Positions 1-6,684 of a stretch of 16,693 nt of DNA are shown here, piece after piece. The DNA comes from SXOA01 sp051004015 (GTDB lineage: Bacteria; Planctomycetota; Planctomycetia; Pirellulales; Pirellulaceae). The DNA lies in NCBI GenBank assembly GCA_051004015.1, contig JBPCKT010000080.1, positions 1 through 16,693 of the forward strand, written 5' to 3'. The notes beneath the pieces are model-generated. The model was not told the origin of the DNA. It searched no databases and saw only the letters and a list, made by a program, of their open reading frames with translations. Within the stretch, counting starts at the first letter, position 1, and the number at the start of each line of letters is the position of its first letter. The translations under genes were made by a program, and so were the position numbers.

Positions 1-2
1 AA

Positions 3-92
3 TCCCTATTGAACGGAAGACCGCGTAAACGCCTGGGTTACCTCACCCCCAAAGAAGCGCTTGCCAATGCTAGCCACGCAATGTTAACTTGA
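3..92 (+). CDS. IS30-family transposase, C-terminal end only (gene enters from left of window)
   Basis: Reading from base 3 gives 29 codons and a TGA at 90-92. The peptide contains LLNGRPRKRLGYLTPKEAL. The pattern N-x-RPRKRLGY-x-TP-x-E is the characteristic C-terminal end of IS30-family DDE transposases, just after the catalytic core. These enzymes cut and join the ends of their insertion sequence. The start and the catalytic residues lie outside the window, so it cannot be told whether the copy is intact. Bases after the stop (about 80-105) are where the right terminal inverted repeat would lie, but it cannot be defined without the left end. Family call from motif recognition; fairly sure. 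Confidence 0.8.
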   Translation, partial: SLLNGRPRKRLGYLTPKEALANASHAMLT

Positions 93-236
93 CATCGCCT
101 TCGGGGGGTGTATGCGCGATTTTATAATCTGTTTTTCAATCACAATAACACAATCCCCCAGCCACTTAGCGGCACATAATATTCCCTTACGACCAAATTG
201 TCAAACAGCACACCCTCCCTGGCAAGGCCGACACCA

Positions 237-290
237 GCCCGACGCGCCAGCGAGGGAATGACGCTCATCTCCCTCGCTGGCCCGTCGGGC
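237..290. repeat. REP-like hairpin, 21-base arms
   Basis: Bases 237-257 and 270-290 are inverted copies matching at 20 of 21 positions, with a 12-base loop. The arm core is CCCGACGCGCCAGCGAGGGA. Near-identical sequence recurs at 8667-8694, 8751-8777 and 8805-8831, so it is a dispersed family within this window. A weaker related sequence may lie at 212-239. The size and the GC-rich palindromic form fit REP-type elements. No transposase for them is visible here. Confidence 0.75.
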
Positions 291-422
291 CAGTATTTAC
301 GCCCGTGCGCAGCTCCGCCGCTTATCCCTGTATTGTATACAACTGTCCCCATCATGGCAAGAGGCCCAGCCAGATTTTTTTTCCGTTCGCCAATGGGCAC
401 AAGCCCAAGAACCGAGATCTTG

Positions 423-637
423 ACCCCACCGAACTCGTCTCGGTGGTGAACCGATTTTGCACTAGCACTAGTCCTGTGTGGCCCGCTGCCCTCGCCGAGC
501 TCGCCTCGGTGGAGCCAATGATTCCCTGGCGGGGAATCATGCGTTCCACCGCCACGAGGCCGGCGGGGACGAAGAACGGTTCGGCTCCGCGGCTAGTGCA
601 AAATCATGGCTCCACCGAGGCAAGCTCGGTGGGGGCC
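423..637. repeat. Cluster of three related hairpin repeats with inverted ends (MITE/REP-like)
   Basis: Three copies of one module are present. Copy A has stem 426-432/440-446. Copy B has stem 493-499/505-511, with one G-T pair. Copy C, in the opposite orientation, has stem 612-619/625-632. A and C share a perfect 14-base inverted repeat, GATTTTGCACTAGC at 453-466 and its complement at 592-605. Together they give the 214-base block long imperfect terminal inverted repeats. B and C share the TCGGTGGAGCCA core. Another perfect 9-bp hairpin (518-526/532-540) lies inside. The block resembles a non-autonomous mobile element or a REP cluster; no coding capacity is seen. Confidence 0.65.
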
Positions 638-643
638 AAAGCG

Positions 644-697
644 CTGGAGTCCCGCCTTCAGGCGGCTCTTCCGTTCCGCCCAATGGCGGGACTCCAG
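644..697. repeat. 13-bp perfect inverted repeat with inner hairpin
   Basis: CTGGAGTCCCGCC at 644-656 is perfectly complementary to 685-697. The 28-base interior can form a competing hairpin, CCGCC-TTCA-GGCGG (652-665). It lies 40 bases upstream of the -10 box of the next gene. It is probably another dispersed REP-type repeat. A role as terminator for transcripts coming from the left is possible, but there is no T-run. Confidence 0.65.
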
Positions 698-737
698 CAA
701 CCATAGTGCGGACGGTCGAGTCTCATGGGTTTGCGGA

Positions 738-743
738 TATAAT
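738..743 (+). promoter_or_regulatory. Probable -10 box for the nuclease-helicase gene
   Basis: TATAAT, a perfect -10 hexamer, lies 50 bases before the GTG start at 794. No good -35 hexamer is seen 16-18 bases upstream. Support is therefore position plus a single box. Confidence 0.4.
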
Positions 744-793
744 CCACTCTTCGCTTCCGCGACCACCCGTGGAGAACTACGTAAAGGTAGATA

Positions 794-3700
794 GTGAGTT
801 TTCTTGGCATGGCTACCCACGATCCTGCCTTGCTCGAAGGCACTTTTGAGTTCATCGAAGCGAAGATTCGCCGTGAGGCTGATGGAACCTCATTTGGCGG
901 CGATTTTGAATGGCTGTGCCGCTGGTTCTTGGAAAACGCTCCCCGGTATCGGGGCCAGTTCGACAAAATCTGGCACTGGAAGGATTGGCCGGATCGGTGG
1001 GGGCCTGATTCGGGCATCGACCTCGTTGCGCGGACGCGGACGGGCGAGCTGTGGGCCATTCAGGCCAAGGCGGATCATCCCGACCGGGCGATTCCCAAGC
1101 GAGAAATCGATTCGTTCCTGTCCGAATCGAACCGGCCACAGTTCGCCTATCGACTTCTCATGGCCACGACGGACGACATTGGGGCCACCGCTCGGCGGAC
1201 GCTGCATGCTCAAGAGAAGCCGGTGGGGCTGGTCCTGCGCGGCCATTTTCTGACGGAAGCAGTCCAGTGGCCCAAACAGATTCGGGGAACGGGTACGCGG
1301 TTATTGCGCTCTGAGCCGCGCCTCCATCAATGGACGGCCATTGATGCGGTAGTCAAGGGTTTTCACGACCATGACCGGGGCCGCCTCATCATGGCTTGTG
1401 GCACAGGGAAGACGCTGACGGCACTTTGGATTGCCGAGCGATTGCAAAGTTCTCTCTCCCTGGTGCTCGTCCCGTCGCTTTCCCTTGTCCAGCAGAACCT
1501 GGCCGAATGGGGTCGTCACTCGGCCCAGGATTTTGACACGCTCGTCGTCTGTTCCGACGAGTCGGTCGCAGAGCGCCATGAAGACACCGCCGTTCAATCG
1601 GCTGCCGACCTCGGGGTGAAGGTCACCACCGATTCTGCGGAGATTCGGCACTTTCTCGGCCAGCGTCGAAAACGCCCGGCCGTCGTATTCGCCACCTACC
1701 AGTCATCCGACCGCATCGCGCGAGCGCAGACCGGTAAGGCCAGGCCATTCGATCTGGTGATTTGCGACGAAGCGCATCGACTGGCCGGTCATGCTGAGAG
1801 TTTGTTCGCAACCGTTCTGGATGGCAAGAAGATCAAGGCCCGTAAGCGGCTGTTCATGACAGCCACGCCGCGGTATTTCAAGGAGCATGTCAAGAAGCGG
1901 GCGGCTGAACTGGAATTTGAGCTCGTCTCGATGGACGACGAGCACGCCTTCGGCCCCGAGTTTCATGTCCTCACGTTCCACGAAGCCATCAGTGCCAATC
2001 CGCCGCTCTTGACGGATTATCAGGTAGTTGTGATCGGAGTGACGGGCCGTGAAGCCAAGGCGTGGGTTGAAGAGGCCCGCTTGGTCCGCACAGCCGACGG
2101 CCTGAACACCGACGCCCGAACGCTGGCCGCGCAAATTGGCCTGGCCAAGGCGATGAAGAAATACGACTTGCGTAAACTCATCACGTTTCATTCATCGGTG
2201 GCGAAAGCCGCCCGGTTCGTCGATGGGACGTTGCGAGATTCCTTGCCGGGAGTGATTCCCCACCTGACGCGGTCGGCCCGGCCCTCGGGCAAACTTTGGA
2301 CGAAACACATTTCGGGACACACGCCGGCGGGCCAACGAGCCACGCTATTGAAAGGGCTCGGAAACCTTTCGGACGATACACGAGGCATCCTTTCCAACTG
2401 CGCCTGCCTGGGTGAAGGGGTCGATGTTCCGGTACTCGATGGCGTGGCGTTCATCGACCCCAAGCGGTCGATGGTTGACATCATTCAAGCCGTCGGTCGC
2501 GTAATCCGCAAAGCCGAAGGGAAGCAAATCGGCACCATCGTGATTCCGGTCTTCATCGACGAGTCCGAAGACGCCGACGATGTCCTCTCGCAATCAGCCT
2601 TCGAGCCGGTCTGGCAGGTGCTCAAGGCATTGCGAGCCCATGATAGGCGACTGGCGGACGAACTGGACCAACTACGGCTGTCGTTGGGTCGGCGACCGGA
2701 GTCTCGCAGCCGGATCAATCTTCCCGACAACATTCACCTCGATGTTCCGCGATTGCTGCTATGTGATTTTGAGCAAGCATTCTACGTTCGGACGGTCGAG
2801 CAGACGACCGACAAGCCATGGCTGACGATCGAGCAGATTCTGGCTTGGGCGGATGCCCATTTTCAACGTAAAGGTGTTTGGCCTAGTACCAATTCTGGAC
2901 CGGTATATGGAGTACCGGATGAAACCTGGCCCAATATCAACACACTGTTAGTCAAGGGTCTTCGTGGACTTCCTGGAAGATCTTCGATAGCCCAGCTACT
3001 CAAGATTCATCGTGGTAAACGTAACCGGCTCGATTTGCCTCGTTTGACCGTCGAAATGATTCTCGAATGGGTTGATGACCATCAGCAACGCATAGGCGAG
3101 TGGCCCCATAAAGGGTTTGGTGCGGTGCAAGGAGCACCGGAAGAAACCTGGAGTGCGATCAATTCGGCTTTGATCGCGGGTTCACGCGGCCTTCCCGGCA
3201 ACTCCTCGTTGCCGAAGTTGCTCGCCGAATTCAGAAGTGTCCGCAATGTTGCTGACCTTCCAAATCTTTCGGTTGACAAAATCCTTTCGTGGGCTGACGC
3301 GCATCACAGGCGAACCGGTTCTTGGCCGAACCAAAAGACAGGCTCAGTGCAAGAGGCACCCGGTGAAAAATGGACTAACGTAGATGGCACTTTGATTGAA
3401 GGTGGTCGAGGACTTTCGGGCGGTTCGTCGTTGGCCAAACTGCTCGCCAAATATCGTGGTGTACGAAATCGCAAAGATTTGGGGCCGTTATCGATCGATC
3501 AAATTCTCGTGTGGGCTGACGCGTACCAAATGCGAACACGAACATGGCCGACGAAAAGCTCGGGGGAGGTAAACGAGGCTCCGACTGAATCGTGGTCTGG
3601 AATCAACTCGGCTCTAATCCGAGGTTCGCGCGGCCTTTCTGGCGGATCATCTTTGGCAAGATTGCTTGCGAAACACCGTGGTGTCCGAAATCAAAGTGAC

Positions 3701-4354
3701 TTACCGCCGCTGACAATCACTCAAATACTCGCATGGGCCGACGCTCACTATGGACTTTTCGGAGAATGGCCGAACCAAGACTCGGGGCCAGTTGGCGATG
3801 AAAGAGACATAACTTGGAAGGCCGTTAATCTCGCGTTGTTAAAAGGCGGGCGAGGTCTTCCGGGCGGTTCATCACTGGCAAAATTACTAACTGAACAACG
3901 CGGTGTGCGAAACCGCATGGATTTGTCAACCTTGACCGTTGATCAAATCTTGGCCTGGGTTGACGAACACTACTCGCGGACTGGAGCGTGGCCAAGAGTC
4001 AAGTCTGGACCGATTTCGGGCACTAATGAAGAAACTTGGGGCGGGATCGAACAGGCTTTGAAGACCGGCCGGCGTGGCCTGTCCGGTGGTTCAAGCTTGG
4101 CAAAATTGCTTGCGGATAATCGCGGTTATCGCAATCCTAAAGATCTACCGGAAGTGACTATCGAGCAAATCTTGGCCTGGGCTGAGAGACACTATGAACG
4201 CACGGGTGAATGGCCCACTCAATACTCGGGAGCTATCGATCAGGTTCCCGGTGAAAGTTGGCCAGGGATCAATTCGGCCTTGAACAGAGGCCGCCGCGGG
4301 CTTCCAAGCGGCTCGTCGTTGGCCAAACTACGAAATCAATACAGTGGCGATTGA
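794..4354 (+). CDS. Mrr-like nuclease / SF2 DEAH helicase fused to seven 74-residue repeats
   Basis: 1186 residues. The GTG start at 794 has AAAGG six bases upstream; an ATG six codons in (809) is the alternative. Residues 35-160 look like an Mrr-type PD-(D/E)XK nuclease, with D76 and Q90-x-K92 as the likely catalytic set. Residues about 175-600 are an SF2 helicase: Walker A ACGTGKT (201-207), DEAH (325-328), TATP (356-359) and motif VI QAVGRVIR (565-572). Residues 677-1186 are seven tandem repeats. The nuclease-helicase order matches the front half of type ISP restriction enzymes (LlaGI/LlaBIII, COG4889), but no N6-adenine methyltransferase motif (NPPY) or target-recognition domain is present. 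Actinobacterial helicases carrying arrays of the helicase-associated (HA) domain have a similar layout. ATP-driven translocation with DNA cleavage is the likely activity; defence against foreign DNA is inferred. The next gene downstream may be co-transcribed. Domain calls are strong; the biological role is uncertain. Confidence 0.88.
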   Translation: MSFLGMATHDPALLEGTFEFIEAKIRREADGTSFGGDFEWLCRWFLENAPRYRGQFDKIWHWKDWPDRWGPDSGIDLVARTRTGELWAIQAKADHPDRAIPKREIDSFLSESNRPQFAYRLLMATTDDIGATARRTLHAQEKPVGLVLRGHFLTEAVQWPKQIRGTGTRLLRSEPRLHQWTAIDAVVKGFHDHDRGRLIMACGTGKTLTALWIAERLQSSLSLVLVPSLSLVQQNLAEWGRHSAQDFDTLVVCSDESVAERHEDTAVQSAADLGVKVTTDSAEIRHFLGQRRKRPAVVFATYQSSDRIARAQTGKARPFDLVICDEAHRLAGHAESLFATVLDGKKIKARKRLFMTATPRYFKEHVKKRAAELEFELVSMDDEHAFGPEFHVLTFHEAISANPPLLTDYQVVVIGVTGREAKAWVEEARLVRTADGLNTDARTLAAQIGLAKAMKKYDLRKLITFHSSVAKAARFVDGTLRDSLPGVIPHLTRSARPSGKLWTKHISGHTPAGQRATLLKGLGNLSDDTRGILSNCACLGEGVDVPVLDGVAFIDPKRSMVDIIQAVGRVIRKAEGKQIGTIVIPVFIDESEDADDVLSQSAFEPVWQVLKALRAHDRRLADELDQLRLSLGRRPESRSRINLPDNIHLDVPRLLLCDFEQAFYVRTVEQTTDKPWLTIEQILAWADAHFQRKGVWPSTNSGPVYGVPDETWPNINTLLVKGLRGLPGRSSIAQLLKIHRGKRNRLDLPRLTVEMILEWVDDHQQRIGEWPHKGFGAVQGAPEETWSAINSALIAGSRGLPGNSSLPKLLAEFRSVRNVADLPNLSVDKILSWADAHHRRTGSWPNQKTGSVQEAPGEKWTNVDGTLIEGGRGLSGGSSLAKLLAKYRGVRNRKDLGPLSIDQILVWADAYQMRTRTWPTKSSGEVNEAPTESWSGINSALIRGSRGLSGGSSLARLLAKHRGVRNQSDLPPLTITQILAWADAHYGLFGEWPNQDSGPVGDERDITWKAVNLALLKGGRGLPGGSSLAKLLTEQRGVRNRMDLSTLTVDQILAWVDEHYSRTGAWPRVKSGPISGTNEETWGGIEQALKTGRRGLSGGSSLAKLLADNRGYRNPKDLPEVTIEQILAWAERHYERTGEWPTQYSGAIDQVPGESWPGINSALNRGRRGLPSGSSLAKLRNQYSGD
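2822..4351 (+). repeat. Seven tandem 74-residue protein repeats (222 bases each, last one truncated)
   Basis: Repeats begin at 2822, 3044, 3266, 3488, 3710, 3932 and 4154. The first six are exactly 74 codons and the seventh is 66, ending at the stop codon. The framework is L-T-x-x-Q-I-L-A-W-A-D (positions 1-11), R-T-G-x-W-P (16-21), S-G (25-26), W (36), I-N-x-A-L (39-43), G-x-R-G-L-x-G-G-S-S-L-A-K-L-L (46-60) and R-G-V-R-N (64-68). Positions 22-24, 27-35, 37-38, 40-41, 44-45 and 47 vary most. The shape recalls helical nucleic-acid-binding modules such as the HA domain or homing-endonuclease-associated repeats; that likeness is inference. The DNA is more diverged than the protein, so these are old repeats kept by selection. 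Confidence 0.9.
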
Positions 4355-4361
4355 CTTCCAG

Positions 4362-4387
4362 CAAGAAAGAGCGAGTTCCCTTTCTTG
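4362..4387 (+). other. Small hairpin between helicase and downstream gene
   Basis: CAAGAAAG (4362-4369) pairs perfectly with CTTTCTTG (4380-4387) across a 10-base loop. It starts 8 bases after the helicase stop and lies upstream of the next gene. No T-run follows, so it is not a classical terminator. It could stabilise or partly attenuate the message. Confidence 0.3.
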
Positions 4388-4433
4388 AAGAGTAGTGGTA
4401 AGCCATCCGCTTTCTTTTGAAGGATCGTTCGCA

Positions 4434-4874
4434 ATGTCCACTCTTGAAGATCTCATTAAGATCGTCCTCGGCGGACTTTTGGCGGCGACAATCGCCCCTG
4501 CAATTAACAACTGGCTTGGGAGGTTGCGCGAACGCGAGCATTTGCTCTACGGAAAGTTGGTGGACAGGTTCATGGAGCTTGAGGAAATGACAGGGTTCAT
4601 CACGGAGAATCTCACCGGTTACAAGGGCTTTGACCAATACAAAGGAGAAGTCCTCAATACGATGCGAACCGTCGATTCCAAGAGCGGACTATTCGTCCGT
4701 TACAGAGACGTCAACCAAGCGATCAGGGACTTCATGAATTCGGCAGGGTGGATCGTAAATAAAGGCGGGCAGTTTCCGACTAAAGAGGAGCGACATCAAG
4801 TAGTGCAAGAACTCTTGACGCATCATGGCAATCTCCTAAAGGCTTGCGACAAGGAGTTGGGTCGAAAGCGCTAG
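4434..4874 (+). CDS. Small membrane-anchored protein of unknown function, downstream of nuclease-helicase
   Basis: 146 residues. The ATG start at 4434 has GAAGGA nine bases upstream; an in-frame GTG at 4395 has no such site. Residues about 8-28 (IKIVLGGLLAATIAPAINNW) form one likely membrane helix. A charged, helix-rich soluble part follows, and it ends in a Lys/Arg-rich tail. No known family is recognised. The gene follows the nuclease-helicase by 79 bases on the same strand, and its base composition is likewise more AT-rich than the genes to its right, so the two probably travel together. Being a partner, regulator or membrane effector of that enzyme is a guess from position. It ends 11 bases from the stop of the converging pepA gene. 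Confidence 0.75.
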   Translation: MSTLEDLIKIVLGGLLAATIAPAINNWLGRLREREHLLYGKLVDRFMELEEMTGFITENLTGYKGFDQYKGEVLNTMRTVDSKSGLFVRYRDVNQAIRDFMNSAGWIVNKGGQFPTKEERHQVVQELLTHHGNLLKACDKELGRKR

Positions 4875-4885
4875 GGGATGAAATA

Positions 4886-6340
4886 TCATCCTCTCGCCAC
4901 CTCCACCAGCGTCCTCACATACGCCCCGCTCCCTCCCGCGTCGAGAAACGGCTTGGAAGTGTCGAGGAAAGCGGGGCCGGCGATGTCCATGTGGACCCAG
5001 GGTTTGCCGGCGACGAATTCTTCCAGGAATTTGCCGGCGGTGATGGCGCCTCCCCAGCGGCCGGCGCCGACGTTTTTGATGTCGGCGACTTCGCTTTTGA
5101 TTTGCTCGCCGTATTCCGCGAACATGGGGAGCTGCCAGACTTGTTCGCCAGCGGCGTCGGCGGCGGAGCGGACGGCGTCGCACCAGGGCTGGTTGTTGGT
5201 CATCAGGCCGGCCACGTCGTTGCCGAGGGCCACGACGCAGGCCCCGGTGAGCGTGGCCAGGTCGATGAGCCGGGCGGGATTGTGCTGGAGGGCGACGTCG
5301 AGCACGTCGGCCAGGACGAGGCGGCCTTCGGCGTCGGTGTTGAGGACTTCGATGGTTTTGCCGCTGCGGGCCCGGAGGACGTCCCCCAGTTTGTACGACG
5401 AGCCGGAGAGCATGTTTTCGACGAGGCCGCAGAGGCCGATGACGTTGACGGGGAGGCGGAGTTGGGCGATGGCTTGCATGGCCCCCAGGACGGTGGCGGC
5501 TCCGGCCATGTCGCACTTCATGGTCACCATGCCGTCGTTGGGCTTGATGGAGAGTCCGCCGGAATCGAACGTCACCCCCTTGCCGATGAGGGCCAGCGGA
5601 GCGTCCCCCTCCTTGCCGCCGCTGTGCCGGAGAATCACCAGCCGCGGCTCGCGGTCGCTGCCGCGGGCGACGGCGAGGAGGGAGCCGCAGCGCTCGGCTT
5701 CCAGGCGGGCGAGGTCCCAGACCTCGATTGCCAGGCCGTTTTCCTTCGCCACGCGGACGGCTTCGTTCGCGAAGGATTCGGGGTACATCTCGCTGGGGGG
5801 TTCGTTGACGAGGCGGCGGGTGAGGTTCTGAGCGTCGCCGAGAATGATGCCGCTATCCAGGGCGGCCGGCTGCACGCGGCTCCAGAGGATTTCGCCGGGG
5901 GGAAAGTGTTTTTTCTTGGACTTGTAGAGGTCCTGCCCCACGCAGCCGACGATGCTGCCGGCGACGCCGCTTTCGGCGAGGTCGGCTGACCAGTCGTCGG
6001 CGAGGTAGAAGCCGACTTTGTCCCGCTCTTTGCCGGCGAGTGACTTGGAGGCGGTGGCCGCGGCGCGAAAGGCAACGCCGCGGTCGACGGCGTCTTGAGG
6101 TCCGAGGCCGACGACGAGGGCGGTGTGGGCCTTAATGCCCGTTGGGCCGAGAATGGTGGTGATCTCGTTTTTCTTGCCGGTGATTTCCTTCCGCTCAATG
6201 AGCCGCGTCAAGAGGCCGTCGGTGGCCTTGTCGAGCTCGGCAGCGGAACCAGCGGGAGAGCTGTCGGCGTGGATTCCGACAACGACAGCGTCGGCTTCGA
6301 GAATCGTGAGGGGGATGGAAGTGGCGGAGACTGTGGACAT
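4886..6340 (-). CDS. pepA: Leucyl aminopeptidase (M17 family, PepA-type)
   Basis: 484 residues from the ATG at 6340. A TTG at 6367 would add nine residues but lacks a ribosome-binding site, whereas AAGAG lies about seven bases before the ATG. The enzyme removes N-terminal amino acids from peptides in the cytoplasm using two bound metal ions, usually as a hexamer. The N-terminal macro-like domain spans about 1-160 and the catalytic domain 165-484. The full active-site set is present: K254, D259, K266, D277, D336, E338 and R340, in GKGVTFDSGG, SIKP and NTDAEGRL. All seven sit at a constant offset of 16 from the Escherichia coli PepA numbering. Length is normal for the family (about 500). It diverges from the sulfatase gene and converges on the island gene. 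In some bacteria PepA also binds DNA; nothing here shows that. Confidence 0.97.
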   Translation of the reverse strand: MSTVSATSIPLTILEADAVVVGIHADSSPAGSAAELDKATDGLLTRLIERKEITGKKNEITTILGPTGIKAHTALVVGLGPQDAVDRGVAFRAAATASKSLAGKERDKVGFYLADDWSADLAESGVAGSIVGCVGQDLYKSKKKHFPPGEILWSRVQPAALDSGIILGDAQNLTRRLVNEPPSEMYPESFANEAVRVAKENGLAIEVWDLARLEAERCGSLLAVARGSDREPRLVILRHSGGKEGDAPLALIGKGVTFDSGGLSIKPNDGMVTMKCDMAGAATVLGAMQAIAQLRLPVNVIGLCGLVENMLSGSSYKLGDVLRARSGKTIEVLNTDAEGRLVLADVLDVALQHNPARLIDLATLTGACVVALGNDVAGLMTNNQPWCDAVRSAADAAGEQVWQLPMFAEYGEQIKSEVADIKNVGAGRWGGAITAGKFLEEFVAGKPWVHMDIAGPAFLDTSKPFLDAGGSGAYVRTLVEVARG

Positions 6341-6383
6341 GGATAGGCTCTTGGTGGAGGGAGGCAAGTTTTGGATGAGCGGT

Positions 6384-6389
6384 ATTTTA
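6384..6389 (-). promoter_or_regulatory. Possible -10 box for pepA
   Basis: Read on the minus strand this is TAAAAT, five of six bases of the consensus. It lies 43 bases upstream of the pepA ATG. No clear -35 box is seen. Confidence 0.3.
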
Positions 6390-6425
6390 TCGCCGAATGG
6401 GGGCGGGATGCAGTCGGGGACTCGG

Positions 6426-6431
6426 TATAAT
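6426..6431 (+). promoter_or_regulatory. Possible -10 box facing the sulfatase gene
   Basis: A perfect TATAAT lies on the plus strand, 253 bases before the sulfatase ATG. A transcript from here would carry the whole nested inverted repeat in its leader. No -35 box is recognisable. Confidence 0.35.
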
Positions 6432-6448
6432 GGCCGCGTTCATTTTTA

Positions 6449-6659
6449 ACGCAAAGTCGCGAAGGCGCGGAGGCGCGAAGGGGAAAGGCAGAGAAGGAGA
6501 GACAGAGAGAAGGAGAGTTGGGGAGAGGGGGATGGGACACGGGAAACACGGAAGACACGGTTAGACGAAAGACACTTCTACCTGATCCGTGTCTTCCGTG
6601 TTGTCCGTGTCCCATCCCTCTTATCCTCTTTGTGCCTTTGCGCCTCCGCGCCTTTGCGT
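6449..6659. repeat. Nested inverted repeat in the pepA-sulfatase spacer
   Basis: The inner arms 6529-6560 and 6587-6618 are inverted copies matching at 30 of 32 bases across a 26-base loop (core ACACGGAAGACACGG). The outer arms 6462-6481 and 6635-6654 match at 19 of 20 (core AAGGCGCGGAGGCGC). ACGCAAAG at 6449-6456 is also mirrored at 6652-6659. The stretch between the left arms is purine-only over long runs (GGAGAGA type). Similar CACGGAAGACACGG and GCAAAGGCGC repeats are familiar from large bacterial genomes of several phyla. It is probably a dispersed non-coding repeat; the transcript could fold into a very long hairpin. Confidence 0.75.
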
Positions 6660-6684
6660 CAAAGAATTGGAAGGATGCAATCCG

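Larger units (their letters stand above)
93..793. other. Gene-free repeat-rich stretch between IS30 end and nuclease-helicase gene
   Basis: No convincing gene is seen. Short open frames here cross the palindromic repeats and show no protein-like composition. The stretch holds an AT-rich part (about 118-210), a long hairpin (237-290), a cluster of CCACCGAG/CTCGGTGG hairpins (423-637), a 13-bp inverted repeat (644-697) and a probable promoter just before the next gene. The repeats are described separately. Confidence 0.7.

Noticed and set aside
89..128. TTGACA (89-94) and TATAAT (123-128) as a strong promoter leaving the IS30 end
   Set aside because: The spacer is 28 bases, far from the usual 16-18, so the two perfect boxes are unlikely to work together. 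No gene follows closely on the plus strand.
423..697. CRISPR array
   Set aside because: Repeats differ in orientation and spacing, are self-complementary and too few. No cas gene is present.
198..849. Several overlapping short open frames in the repeat-rich left spacer, on both strands
   Set aside because: They run through palindromes, have repeat-derived composition and no ribosome-binding sites, and several overlap one another in different frames.
794..4354. Complete type ISP restriction-modification enzyme
   Set aside because: No S-adenosylmethionine-binding or NPPY methyltransferase motif follows the helicase; the C-terminal 510 residues are entirely repeats.
4844..5989. Long open frame opposite pepA
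   Set aside because: It lies antisense to a gene with a complete catalytic set. Its length reflects GC-rich codon bias on the other strand; the product shows no recognisable family.
6589..6684. N-terminal extension of the sulfatase from 6589
   Set aside because: It is encoded by the inverted repeat and would mask the signal peptide; the ATG at 6685 has a good ribosome-binding site.
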